A stretch of DNA of 64,000 nucleotides, taken from contig BSBM01000865.1 in NCBI GenBank assembly GCA_027924585.1, forward strand, positions 8,878,501 through 8,942,500, given 5' to 3'. The notes under the pieces were generated by a model. The model was not told where the DNA came from, did no database searches, and was given only the letters and a program-made list of their open reading frames with translations. A program made the translations under genes and the position numbers. Origin of the DNA: Larix kaempferi. Its lineage: Eukaryota; Streptophyta; Pinopsida; Pinales; Pinaceae. This document shows, piece after piece, positions 44,791 through 55,502 of this stretch. Positions within the stretch are counted from its first letter, which is position 1; each line of letters opens with the position of its first letter.

Positions 44791-45745
44791 ATTGCATGAG
44801 GTACCATTCCAAAAATGTGGCTTAGTTACACAATCCTTATGTCGTGTTGTGACAGAAACGATCACATTGCTTTTCTATGAGGGGTTACTTGGCCTAACCA
44901 CCTTTTTGACAGAATTTGAAGATCGTGTCTCAGAAACACAGCGATTGCTGGCATTGGAGGTAGCACTGAAGACTGCTCCAACATGCTGGTGGGTGACACA
45001 TAAGAAATTCATTAATGGTTGGTCATAGTGTCGAAGGTTGATGATGGTTCGGTTTGGCGATACTAAGGTTTATCACACTGGCAAGTATGATGGCCGGACT
45101 AATCCCAATGATCATATGATGGAATGCCAATGATTATGGGTAGCGTGACCCAGAGACGAGTGGGTCCATGCTTTTATCCATACCTTGGATGAGATGCCGC
45201 ACTCATGGTACCCTGCAGCCTAGTTGCGGCGAGACATTACAACATGGGGGGAATTGACGGTTTGTTTCACTCATACGCTCACTTTTGCAGATGCCAACCC
45301 TAATGTCCATAACGCCTTACAGCTCATCCGCGATGTAGTACTTCAGGTTGTTCTAGTGGCCTACCCTATTGACCCGCACACATATTGTCAGATGCAGTCT
45401 CTCATGGAGTTCTTCAACATCGGCGGTGGGACAAAGGATGAGGATGATCCCCAGAATGTCAACATTCCCGAATCTGAACGAAGTCGCAATGTGGTCCCAC
45501 CTGTTGCGCCAAGTAATCCGTTCAGTCAACCATTGCAGATTTGCAAGATGAATATCGACACGGAGGCTACTCCCAAGTTTGCTAATGTTGGGGATTATTG
45601 GGATGATAAGATGATGAGTAAGGTTACTGAGTTACTTCATGAGTTTCAAGATGTGTTTCCCATGAAGTTTTCCGAAATGAATGGAATCCTGGGTGATTTA
45701 GGAGAGATGAAGATTCCATTAAAACTAGATGTTAAACCAGTCTAA
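44791..45745 (+). pseudogene. Gag-like middle region and linker to reverse transcriptase (E9)
   Basis: Between protease and reverse transcriptase, 45040-45400 reads VYHTGKYDGRTNPNDHMMEC, RDEWVHAFIHTLDEMPHSWY and LRRDITTWGELTVCFTHTLT with stops between them. This resembles the central fold of gypsy gag proteins (compare PKFDGKPDEDPKHHV and LDTKWYIELPP of E7). From 45420 an acidic linker leads to FQDVFPMKFSEMNG, the usual RT lead-in. The order protease, gag-like, RT is unusual; a family trait or an old recombination are both possible. Confidence 0.6.
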
Positions 45746-46437
45746 CAGCGACCTTATCGGCTGAATCCGTGACATAAAGAAAAGGTCAAGGCGGAACTTG
45801 ATTGCATGTTGGATGCTAGTATTATTGAACCTGTGGAAGATTCCGAATGGATCATTCCTATGGTGGTGCAGGACAAGAAAACCAGTGAAGTGCGCATTTG
45901 CGTCGACTTGCGGAAGTTGAACGATGCCTACTTACATGACCCCTTTCCGACCCCATTTACTAATGAAGTACTTGAAGGAGTGGGCAGCCAGGAGATGTAC
46001 TCATTCACTGATGGATTCTCTAAATACCATTAGATTCGCATTGCAAAGGAAGATCTCCATAAGACAACTTTCGTTACTGAATGGAGTTGCTTTCAGTACA
46101 TGGTAATGCCGTTTGGTTTGAAGAATGCACCTACAATATTCTCCTGGGTCGTTGTTGCCGCATTCAAGGATTTTATTTAGAAATTTTTGCAAGTATATAT
46201 GGAAGATTGGACCGTGTATGGGTTGATTCGCGATCATTTGGCCAATCTGCGGTTAATGCTTGAGCGATGGCAACAACACCAGATATCGCTGAACTTGAAG
46301 AAATATATTTTTGTGCCTCGTTTGGGATATTGCTGGGTCATATCGTGTGTAAACAGGGATTGCTGGTTGATCCAGCTAAAATTGCGCTCATTTTGGGGTT
46401 GCAACCGCCAACCACTGTTAAGCAATTGTGAGCAACT
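45746..46437 (+). pseudogene. Gypsy reverse transcriptase (E9)
   Basis: Motifs in order: RPYRLNP, VKAELDCMLDASIIEPVEDS, EWIIPMVVQDKKTSEVRICV, DLRKLNDAYLHDPFPTPF, MYSFTDGFSKYH, YMVMPFGLKNAPTIFS, then Y-M-E-D at 46196-46207 where Y-x-D-D is required, and MLERWQQHQISLNLKKYIF. The first Asp of the catalytic pair is Glu. Stops at 45743-45745, 45769-45771, 46031-46033 and about 46178, and a frameshift near 46330, inactivate it. Confidence 0.9.
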
Positions 46438-47715
46438 TTGGGTCATATGGGATATTATCGCAAGTTTATCAGGGGTTATGCTGTGATTACTGCCCCTGCG
46501 GAAAAATTGTTGAAGAAGGACGCAGCATTCCAGTGGAGCCCGAAATGTCAGGATAGCTTCAAAATGCTTAAGGAGAAGATGGCGTCGACATCGATCTTGG
46601 TCTTTCCGGACTGGAGTAAGGAATTTCATGTCCATGTTTATGCTTCATCAATCGCACTAGGTGTTGTGTTGGCTCAACCTAGAGAAGGCAACCTTGATCA
46701 TCCTATTGCTTTTGCCAGTCAGAAGCTGTCCTCTGCAGAACGAAATTACACTACCATGGAACGAGAAGGTCTGGCCATGGTTTACGTGCTAAAATTTAGC
46801 CATTATTTGATCGGTGGCCACTTTAAAATGTTCACTGATCATTCTGCACTGAAATACTTGGTCAATAAGCCTGTGTTGGGGGGGAAGATATGTCATTGGC
46901 TACTTTTGTTTCAGGAGTTTGATTTTGAAGTCATTGTGAAACTGGGGCGATTGAATGTTGGACCAGATCATTTATCACAGATTGACACAGGGGAGGAACC
47001 AACTAATATCGAAGACGGGTTGCCGGATGCCCAACTATTTAAATTTGTCGCCGCTAATCAATTTTTTGACGACATCCTTCATTTTCTGGTGACTGGTACC
47101 GCACTCGATGACTTTACCACTACTCAGATGAAGCAGTTGGTTGTCAAGGCTGCTGACTTTCAGCTAATCGTGGGAGAGTTGTATAAATTGGGCACTGATG
47201 AGATCTTGCGCAAATGTGTCTTGCCGCATGAGCAAGTGCAGATACTGGCTGAGGCACATGGTGGAGTAGCGAGAGGAAACTATGGTGGTCAGGCGATCGC
47301 CTGGAAGGTACTGCGTGCAGGGATTTGGTGGCCCACATTACATAATGATGCGACAGACTATGCGCGCTCTTGCGATGTTTGTCAGCGAACTGGCAAGCTG
47401 TCAAGACGCGATGAGATGTTGTTGCTACCTCAAGTGACATTGCAACCGTTCAAAAAATGGGTTGTGGATTTTTTCAGGCTGATCATTCCACCAGGGAAAC
47501 GTACGGGTGCACTGTACATCATCACGGAAACAAAATATTTGACCCGATGGGCCGAGGCGGCACCCGTAGTTGATTATTCCGCAGCAACGGATGCTCGATT
47601 TTTGTTCGACCACATTGTCACTCGTTTCGGCTGTCCTAAGATTTTGTTGAGTGATCAAGGCATCCACTTTCTTAATCGCACCATCAGTGCATTGACGGAG
47701 GAGTTGCAGATATAG
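46438..47715 (+). pseudogene. RT thumb, RNase H and integrase (E9)
   Basis: 425 open codons. [20 protein letters not shown] (thumb), then RNase [21 protein letters not shown], where the catalytic Asp of HVDAS is Tyr, [40 protein letters not shown] and [13 protein letters not shown]. Integrase: finger [12 protein letters not shown] (a His of the usual AGGHYGG is changed) with [10 protein letters not shown]; core [20 protein letters not shown] with the first Asp and [15 protein letters not shown] with the second. It ends at a stop at 47713-47715 before the catalytic Glu. Confidence 0.9.
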
Positions 47716-48320
47716 CATAAGAAGAGTACACCCTATCACCCATAGGCGAATGGGATGGTGGAGACATTCAACAAGGTATTGGAGCATGCGCTGACCAAGG
47801 TTTGCAATGTGAACCACGATGAGTGGGATCTGAAAATCCCAGCAGTGTTGTGGGCCTATCGCACCACATGTAAAAGGTTGACTGGTCAGACATCTTTTAA
47901 GCTGGTATATGGGAAGGAAGCGATTATGCCAATGGAGTACATTGTTTCAAGTCTACGCATTGCGGCTTTCATGGGCATGGATGATGTCGCAGCCTTAGAT
48001 GAACAACTAGTGCAATTGGTGCAGCTGGAAGAGGATCGATTTATCATTGGCTTTCACCAAGGGGTGGAGAAGGATCGCCAGAAGGCATGGCATGATCACC
48101 ACATCAAGAGTAAACAGTTTCAGCAAGGCGACTTGGTGCTATTGTACGACAACTAATTTATGAAATACCCAAGAAAATTGCAAATGCATTGGCTGGGTCC
48201 ATATCGCATCATAGTATTACTTCAGGAGGAGCAGTTCAAATGCAGCAGTTGGATGGGGTGATACTCCCCAAGTTGGTAAATGGTCACAGGTTGAAGCCCT
48301 ATCGGTCGGGCTTGGAATAG
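47716..48320 (+). pseudogene. Integrase C-terminal part (E9)
   Basis: STPYHP, a stop at 47743-47745 (CAG to TAG), then [20 protein letters not shown] with the catalytic Glu, [20 protein letters not shown] and [18 protein letters not shown] coiled stretch leads to [12 protein letters not shown], a stop, and MHWLGPYRI. It ends NGHRLKPYRSGLE with a stop at 48318-48320. No chromodomain. Confidence 0.85.
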
Positions 48321-48374
48321 TGCGATGCCTGAGTTGCATCAAAACATAAATAAATAAATAAAGAGAAGTGTGTG
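48321..48374 (+). other. Polypurine-rich stretch before the E9 3' LTR
   Basis: AAATAAATAAATAAAGAGAAG at about 48348-48368 gives a purine-rich run and an ATAA microsatellite just before the presumed LTR start. Confidence 0.5.
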
Positions 48375-49145
48375 TGTTGCAGGTTGTTTGGTGGCCGTTG
48401 GCGCACCAACAGAAGAAGGAATGCACAAGCAGGGAGGCTTGTCCCTCAAGTTTGAAGCAGTCAAAGACACATGACAGCGTTGCAACTAGGATCGATGGAG
48501 GATTGGTTGAGTACATAATGGATTTTGTGATAATTACAGAGGATTTAGGGGTACGGGGCCGTTTTGTGACTACTGTCCCGCTAACTTCTTGTGACCCTGT
48601 GCCATTATCTCTATACATGATTTCGCTTGCCAGATTCAGCCTGGTTACCACATGACGACGGTATGTTTTGCACATGGCACGCTGGGCCGGTATGATCAGG
48701 AAGATGTGAGGAGATTGCTCACACAACTACACGTGGGATCTTCTGGTATACGACTGTGACAGTAATATAATGATGATGTTTTGGTATGATCTGTGTGCAA
48801 TGTTGCGATATATGAATGTTGTTATGTTTTATTGATGTAATATATGCTTACTGTTGCTGTGATGATAAATGCTGTGATTAAGTAATATGTTATAATTCCA
48901 TGTCGAATGGTTAAAGTTTCTAGTTAAGTACTGCAATAGAGCTAGTCCGTACAGCCACAACTCTCCTCCTCCCTCGGCGGAAACATGGTTCCGTCTGCTC
49001 TTCCTGGACGCCTCGAGTGAGACCTCATCCGCTCTGCGTGTGTTGCTAGGTGCGCTCAAACCTGCCCGTGCCGGTGCCCAGGGAGACTGCTATATGTGTC
49101 GACAGTGAGGAGAACCCCTGTCGACTGAGGTCACGTTGGTCAACA
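48375..49145 (+). repeat. 3' LTR of E9 (771 bp if it starts at TGTTGCAGG)
   Basis: The right 406 bp (48740-49145) match the left LTR closely. The start TGTTGCAGGTTGTTTGGTG resembles the left TGTTGGCAGGCGGTTTGATG, and the total length is nearly equal (771 against 773), but the next 340 bp do not align by eye. The start is therefore tentative; the secure part is 48740-49145. Confidence 0.65.
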
Positions 49146-50454
49146 TACCCCTCACTATCAGAAAATACTTCTATGTATTGAGCCTTTCCTTTAGTACATT
49201 TGTGCCCCGGTGTCCATAGTTGGAAGCATGTGAAGCACAGTTTCTTTTTTCGAAGTTCATCCCTGTTTAGTCCTTCTTTTTTATTCCTTTCAAATGACTC
49301 TCTTTTCCAAGGTTTCTTATCATATCCATCCCTTTGCCAAGGTTTCTTTTCAAAATTGAAGCTAGGCTTGGGAGGAAATCTCGTTCTAGGAAACACATTT
49401 TAGAGATCCCTAGTCAAGCTCATTGCATCTTTTAATGTAGTTGGCTTGTGGGATTTGACCAAACCTCTTAAGGGTTCAGCCAAACCTTCAGTGAAAAGCA
49501 ATACTAATCTTCCCATAGAGACATCAGCCATCTTGACTGATAATTTTTGAAAGTCCAACATATATTTAGCAGGGGACCTAGTTTGCTTCAATTGAGCTAG
49601 TTCTTTGAAAGGCAATTCTGGATCTTTTTGTTCAAATCTTTCTAGTACCCTGTCAACCAATTCTCCATATGTTTTAACCTGATTATGACCCAAGGTTTTC
49701 ATCCCATGAAAACACCATTCATTGGCATCTCCTTCCAAATGCAAAATGGCCATTTTTAATGCATCCTCTTCCAACATAGGATTCAGCTTAAAATATACAT
49801 CCAATTTTTGCACCCAAGTGTTAGCAGAATTTTGAGAAGAACCATCAAAAGTAGGAAGTGACATTTTTACAATAGCACTATCTAATTCTTTTTTTTGGAA
49901 TGGACTCTTATTGTCTTCCCTCCTTTTAATTTTTTGTATAGCATCAATGTAGTCACTGAGTGGTACACCTCTTTTACACTCTTCATTCAAATCATTCCAA
50001 TCATTTACTAGTTTCTTATAATCCACTTCAATATTGGGCTCTTCTTTGGGTGTGAGAAATTTAGGTGCAGTATGCCTTTGTGTGCTTTGGAATTCATCAG
50101 ATCTATTATGTGGTCCTGTGCGTGAAAAAATATGTTCACTCCCTTTTATCTTTTCCCCTGAATGTGAACCACTGTTATCTCCTATCATCCCTTTGCCTGA
50201 AAGTTGGCTACCCAACAATTCGAAATGTTTCATCATTTGTTAATTCATCTCTAGCATAACCATGGTAATTACTTCAAAACATGGTTTTAAGGATTCAATA
50301 AATTCCTCCTTATGTCTTAATTTTTCCTCCTCCTCTCTACCCATTGTTTTAGAAAAAAACTCTTTTCTGCTACTATCTCTTCTTCAACCAAAACTTTTTC
50401 AACTACCGATTCAAAGGGTGGTGGTTTATTTGTTTGGATTCTTGTTAATACCAT
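49146..50454 (-). pseudogene. Gag with zinc knuckle (E8)
   Basis: The likely start is the ATG at 50454-50452 (MVLTRIQTNKPPPFESVVEK), right behind the primer site. A frameshift near 50340 and a stop near 50240 precede the open frame from 50236. Gag core: LPTFDGSSQNSANTWVQKLD, AILHLEGDANEWCFHG, RVLERFEQKDPELPFKELAQ and LTEGLAEPLRGLVKSHKPTT. A stop near 49398 follows DAMSLTRDL. Then a basic stretch and C-F-T-C-F-Q-L-W-T-P-G-H-K-C near 49190-49235, the long-spaced knuckle typical of plant chromoviruses. It ends at E9. Confidence 0.9.
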
Positions 50455-50470
50455 AAGGTTCCAATACCAT

Positions 50471-50482
50471 GCTCTGATACCA
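50471..50482 (-). other. Primer binding site, initiator-Met tRNA type (E8)
   Basis: TGGTATCAGAGC on the minus strand, 2 bp from the LTR edge at 50485. Confidence 0.9.
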
Positions 50483-50484
50483 CT

Positions 50485-52247
50485 TGTAATGTCCCTTTTT
50501 TTAAATTTTAAGAAAATGCCCAATTTTCCACTTTTGCCCCAATTTCGACCTTTGACTAGTTTTGATGCCTAGGTCGCAATTTTGGTCCAAATGGTCCCAA
50601 ATATTCAAGGGAGGTGTATTATTTATATTAGGACTTAAATATGAGGTTAAGGGATGATATATGGCCACCAAAATACCTCTAGAAACTTTCTTAAGATTCT
50701 AGTTCAAGTATACAATTTTACTAGTAATTTGGGGTTCAAATCCCCCTAGGGTATGTACTGAAAAGAGCTTCCCAAATGCCTCCAAAACCACTCTAATTTC
50801 TGAAAAGAGGTAGGGTATTTTTCATTTATTTTATTAAGGTCCCAAATTCATCATTCATTAGTTATAAGTTATGTTCCAACCCTCTCCCAAAAAACAACAA
50901 TAACCACTAATTCGACCCTTGGGGAAATGGCACCAAATCTTCTTCAAATGCAAATAAACTAAGTATAATGGCTTCAAATGCTCAAGTACTGAATATGAAA
51001 CTTGTAATACACATTAATGGAATTCCATTCATCACAAATATATCAGAGAAACATTCCTTTATTCGAAATCATCATCATTATAATGGCATACATCAATGTA
51101 GTGGGGAAATGGACATTGTTTGCTCATTAATCTTCATTTTTACACACAACCACATGGTATTTCGACCTGAGACTTTCTGAAGGTGAAGAACAGAGTATAT
51201 AATGCTATTAAAATCAGAAATACATCAATATAAGCTCTCCCAGGAAGCACAATAGCTCACCAAAAACGCTCTCCCTCAAGGAGCATGAATATGCCTTCAA
51301 AACTAGAGATGGTTGAGAGATGGTGCTGCACTAAAAAAATCCACGAGCTTCCCTGTAGCTTATACCTGCAAATAAAAATCCATTAAAGATCCATGAAAAA
51401 CCTGAGTGGCCTCTCCAAACACCAACTTGGATGGGAATCTTTCACCCTCGAAATTGGCTAAGGCAAGAAACTAGTCATCCACTAGCTCTCTCATCACAAA
51501 TGTAATTTTTCGCAAATCATCAAAAGCCATTCTCATACTTGATTTCTACATTTTATAACCAACATTATCCTTCTAAGGGTCGAAATCCTCTCAATAGCTT
51601 CAAGAGATTTCCACTTAGGAAATATTCCATATTTGCCACTTGTCTCATAGTTCCAACCTTCCATCTTCTCCCAAATTCAAATTTGAGTCTCTTTGGCTTC
51701 TTCCACTCCCATGAGTGTCTTCCTTGAGCCTATTTTTGGGGCTGAAATGTCATAATGGTAATATGTCAGAGGTCAGGTCTGCAATTTGTCATATTTTTCA
51801 TAGATTCTCCATCATTGGTGTCTTAGGGGCTAGGGAATCTAGCCCAAGTGTCCACAAACTTCCAATTTGACTCTTTATCTTCCATGGAGGTTACCAATCC
51901 ATTCCAATTCGACCTAAGATGCTCAATGCCATGTGTTATGACTTACCAACTCACCCAAGAGTGTTCAACTTCCCATGAATTCGAATTGGCAAGAGAGAGA
52001 TGCCATGTGTCATTGACAAATCAAGCTAGTGTGGGTCCCACACCCTCCATATGTCTCCAAAACCACTTGCCACCTAGAATTTCTCTTGAATTTATTTATT
52101 CACCATATTTATTAAATACTTGAACCCTTCTAATGTCTAAACATCATTTATTAGCTTCCTTATTACAATTCCACATATGCCCATCCAACCTAGGAAACTA
52201 GTAGGATTGATGGGATTGTCTTATTATGCAATTATTTGAATGGGGAT
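50485..52247 (-). repeat. 5' LTR of E8 (1763 bp, last bases cut by E11)
   Basis: Begins TGTAATGTCCC on the plus strand and runs to TTGAATGGGGAT, where the other LTR continues CATTACA. The missing 7 bp were displaced by E11. Collinear with 34847-36615. The 51848-52123 frame is a chance frame in the LTR. Confidence 0.95.
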
Positions 52248-52838
52248 TGTTGATGTTTATATAACTTTGGAATGTATTTCATATATATTTATTGTACCCT
52301 TATAAGAGATGTGTTATTCCTCTATAAGGAAGTGTCGTCATGTGTATTGACAAGTGTCGCAAGTGTGTGTACTTGGCGACGGGTTATTAGACCACCATGT
52401 GTGGGGTCAGCCCTGAAATATATATTATATTGTGGATGTACCTAGCTAGACAAGTTGGCCCCATAGTGTAACTGGGCAAATAGAGTAGTATAAATAGAGA
52501 TCGGGAGATCTCTATTTTCATCACTCGGAAACTCACACTTCTCTCACTCAGAAAGTGGCGCACTAGTGAGGAGGAGGATCATCTGCTATTAGGAGACTAT
52601 CTCAGTGTATTTTGGTTGTACTTTCGTTGAGCCATTGCTCTCTCTATCTCTGAGGAAGTTGTGGGGTTTTTCACCTTAGGTTTTTCCCCAAAGAAACTCT
52701 ATGTCTCTTGTCTCTCATGATTTTGATTCTTGTGATGCTTGTGATGCTTATTCTGATTGTTATGCATTGATATACTAGATATGTTACTCTCTCAGTAAAG
52801 ATCCAAGAGTATTGTGAATTAATGCTCAAAATCTAACA
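52248..52838 (+). repeat. 5' LTR of E11 (591 bp)
   Basis: TGTTGATGTTTATATAAC...AATCTAACA, with the GGGTTATTAGACCACC module once in U3 and TATAAATA at 52489-52496. Matches E10 and the reverse complement of the E3 LTRs. Confidence 0.95.
52489..52496 (+). promoter_or_regulatory. Putative TATA box of the E11 5' LTR
   Basis: TATAAATA followed by GAGATCGGGAGATCTC, a perfect palindrome flanking the expected start of R. Confidence 0.6.
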
Positions 52839-52850
52839 TGGTATCAAAGC
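52839..52850 (+). other. Primer binding site of E11
   Basis: TGGTATCAAAGC, one base different from the E3 site (G to A), directly after the LTR. Confidence 0.9.
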
Positions 52851-53411
52851 TAACCTGAGAAGAAAACATTTTGCAATGACGAAAACTTGAGTTTCTTGTT
52901 TATTGGGTTTCTCTCCACAGAATTTGGAAAAGCAGTATAGTAGATTGACACTACACATCAAGTAGAATCTATCTGTCTAATCAGAATTCAATTCTGAGCA
53001 TTTTCAAATTTGGCCCTAAAAATTAGGGTTTCCACAAAAATAGGAATTTCTGAAATTTGAAGACGTATCTAGAAGCGCCTTGCAAAAATCGAAGTTTAGA
53101 GCTTTGGATCGAGATTTTTGGCTGGGTGAATCTCCGGGAAACGCAAACCCTAATTCAGGGCTCTCCCAAGTGAACCCGGGAAGAAAAAAGGCAAATCTGA
53201 AGGGTAAAGCTTTGCTGATCTCAAATTTTGAATACACCAAGCTGATCAGCTTATAAAGGCGCATCTTTCTATCCTTTTAGAAAGTTGAAATTCACATTTT
53301 GAATTTTTAGGTTTTTTTCGACAAACCCTAATCTAGGACCAGATCCAGTTTTCAGCATTTCAAGTGGTAAGACCTAAATATTTTCTATTTCCATTTGAAG
53401 TACTCTTTAAG
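52851..53411 (+). other. 5' leader of E11
   Basis: About 560 bp collinear with the E3 leader (16099-16659, minus). Noncoding; the minus-strand frame at 53016-53264 is a shadow. Confidence 0.7.
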
Positions 53412-54485
53412 ATGTCTCACCACACCAAGCTTGAGGATAAGCTTTAAGGGGTTGATAACTTCCGAGCTTGGAAGTATAGGATTGGGTTAATCGTGGAAGA
53501 GAATGAGTTGGACTCATATATAAAAGAAGACATCCCTATCCTAGAGGATGAAGAGGCTAAAGTATTGCATAAGAAGAACTTGGTCAAGGAAAAGAGAACC
53601 ATTGCTGATTCTATTAAAGACCATCTCATACCCCATGTGTCTTCTCTAAAGACACCCAAGGAAATGTTTGACTCTTTGACCAAGCTATTTGAAGGGAAGA
53701 ACATAAATTGGAAGATGACCTTGCGGAACCAATTGAAAGGAGTAAAGTTTCAGAATGGAGAAACCATTCAATCTTATTTTTCTAGGGTCTCCCAAATTAA
53801 GGAACAACTGGAAGTGTTAAATGAAATGGTGGAGAATGGTGAAGTTGTCATGACCACTCTAAATGTCCTACCCAGGTCATGGGATTCCTTTATTCAAGGA
53901 ATTTGTGCAAGGAAGAAGTTGATCTCCATCAACAGATTGCGGGAAGAATGCTCTCAAGAAGAACCAAGGCTTGTGGCACGAGAAGAAAAGATGGGGAATG
54001 AAGATCAATCTCTCACAGCTCACACCAAGAAAGGGAAGTCCAAGAGAGAGCCATCTCACTCCAAGAAATCTTCACATCACTATAAAGAAAGAAGAATATG
54101 CTTCACCTGTAATGAAAAAGGACATATTGCCATAAATTGTCCCAAGAACAAGAAGGACAACAACAACTTCAACAAGAAGAAGAAGGGTAGCAAAAGAAGG
54201 TTTCATGATCATGCTACCGAGGATGATGAACCTCCCAATAAGAAGGCTAGAGCAGAAAGTGATGATGATAACTCATCAAGTGAAGAAGAGTATGTTCTAA
54301 TCTCTGCTCTCACAGGTACTATCTCCAATGGTTGTAATGATTGGTTAATTGACAGTGGGGCTTCAAAACACATGACTGGGTTTAAAGAATCCTTTTCTAA
54401 CCTATCTGAACATGAGTCACCCCATAAGGTGAAACTTGGGGATGACTACCAATACCCTACCAAAGGAAGTGGTGAGGCCTCCTAA
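53412..54485 (+). pseudogene. Copia gag and protease (E11)
   Basis: ATG at 53412 (MSHHTKLEDKL), then a stop at the twelfth codon where E3 has Glu (GAA to TAA), so the protein would end at once. The remaining frame is open from about 53448 to 54485: gag core, zinc knuckle C-F-T-C-N-E-K-G-H-x4-C at 54099-54140, Lys-rich and acidic spacer, and protease WLIDSGASKHMTG with D-S-G at 54351-54359. It ends at a stop in the protease (EAS*NLD). Confidence 0.92.
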
Positions 54486-55502
54486 AATCTAGACTTTGGG
54501 AAGTCTTTGAAGATGAAAGATGTTTTGTATGTACCTGGGCTCAAGAAGAATCTACTCTCCATATCCGCATTGGATGCAAAAGGTATGAGGGTTGCATTTG
54601 TGGATGGACAAGTCCTAATGTGGCGAAAAGGTAAAAGTATTGATCATGCAGTAGTGATTGGAGAGCAAGAGGGAGGATTGTATAAATTGAAGGGACAACC
54701 TGAACATGCCATGGTACATGACTCCATGGAGCCAAGTGGAATTTGGCATAGAAGACTTGCACATATGCACTACAGGGCATTACCAATTGCAAGTAAGGAT
54801 GTAGAAGGTCTTCCTGAAATCAAGACCAAACATGAAGGTGTTTGCAAAGGATGTGCAAAAGAAAAGAACATTAAGAAGGAATTTCCAAGCAGTGAAAGCA
54901 AGCCAAAAGATATCTTGGAAATTATCCACTCAGATGTATGTGGTCCTATGTCATCCAGTTCTCTGAGTGGGTATGTTTAATATTTCTCTTTCATAGATGA
55001 CTTCTCCAGGAAGAATTGGGTCTACTTCTTGAAGAACAAAGATGAGGTGTTTGATAAGTTCAAGGAATTCAAAACCTTGATGGAGAATCAAACTGACAAG
55101 AAGATCAAAACATTCAGATCCGGCAATGGTGGAGAATTCACGTCAGGTGACTTCAAGAAGCTTTGCAGTGATTCAGGGATTAAGAGGGAGTTGACTGCTC
55201 CTTACAATCCACAATAGAATGGAGTTGCAGAAAGGAAGAACAGAACAATCATGGAAGCAGCAATAGCAATGCTACATGACCACGATCTACCTATGCATCT
55301 ATGGGAAGAAGCAGCTAGAACAATTGTATATGTGTAGAACAGAACACCCCACAAGATAATGGACAACAAGACACCAGAAGAAGTCTTTTCTGGTAAGAAA
55401 CCTGAAGTCAACCATCTCAGAATATTTGGTTGTCCAGTATACACTCATGTCCCAAAGGAAAAGAGGACCAAACTAGATCCTTAAGGAAAGAAGGGTATCT
55501 TT
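54486..55502 (+). pseudogene. Copia protease end and integrase (E11)
   Basis: From 54507 LYVPGLKKNLLSISALDAKG, then the integrase finger WHRRLAHMHYRAL with CKGCAKEKN, and HSDVCGPMSSSSLSGYV before a stop at about 54980. FIDDFSRKNWVYFLKNKDEV carries the first Asp, and RSGNGGEFTSGDFK has Gly where E3 has the second catalytic Asp (SDNGG). A stop at about 55215 replaces Gln of QQNGVAERKN. Further stops at about 55337 and 55483. Confidence 0.9.

Larger units (their letters stand above)
40080..49145 (+). mobile_element. E9: Ty3/gypsy element, 9066 bp, nested in E8
   Basis: Ends TGTTGGCAGG and GGTCAACA; flanks TACCG (40075-40079) and TACCC (49146-49150), a duplication with one mismatch. Removal restores the E8 gag frame. 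Plus-strand order: LTR, primer site, leader, gag with CCHC knuckles, protease, a second gag-like region, reverse transcriptase, RNase H, integrase, polypurine run, LTR. No chromodomain is seen. At least ten stops break gag-pol. It contains the solo LTR E10. Confidence 0.9.
34847..52247 (-). mobile_element. E8: Ty3/gypsy chromovirus, split by E9 and bounded by 1.77 kb LTRs
   Basis: 3' LTR 34847-36615, pol 36594-39884, gag 39885-40079 plus 49146-50454, primer site 50471-50482, 5' LTR 50485-52247, all on the minus strand. Without E9 (9066 bp) the element is about 8.3 kb. A C-terminal chromodomain places it in the chromovirus branch. It inserted into the E7 reverse transcriptase. E11 starts 7 bp short of its expected right end, so the target duplication cannot be checked. 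Stops lie mainly in reverse transcriptase. Confidence 0.92.

Noticed and set aside
51848-52123. 91-codon frame in the right E8 LTR
   Set aside because: The matching region in the other E8 LTR is not conserved as a frame; it is LTR sequence.
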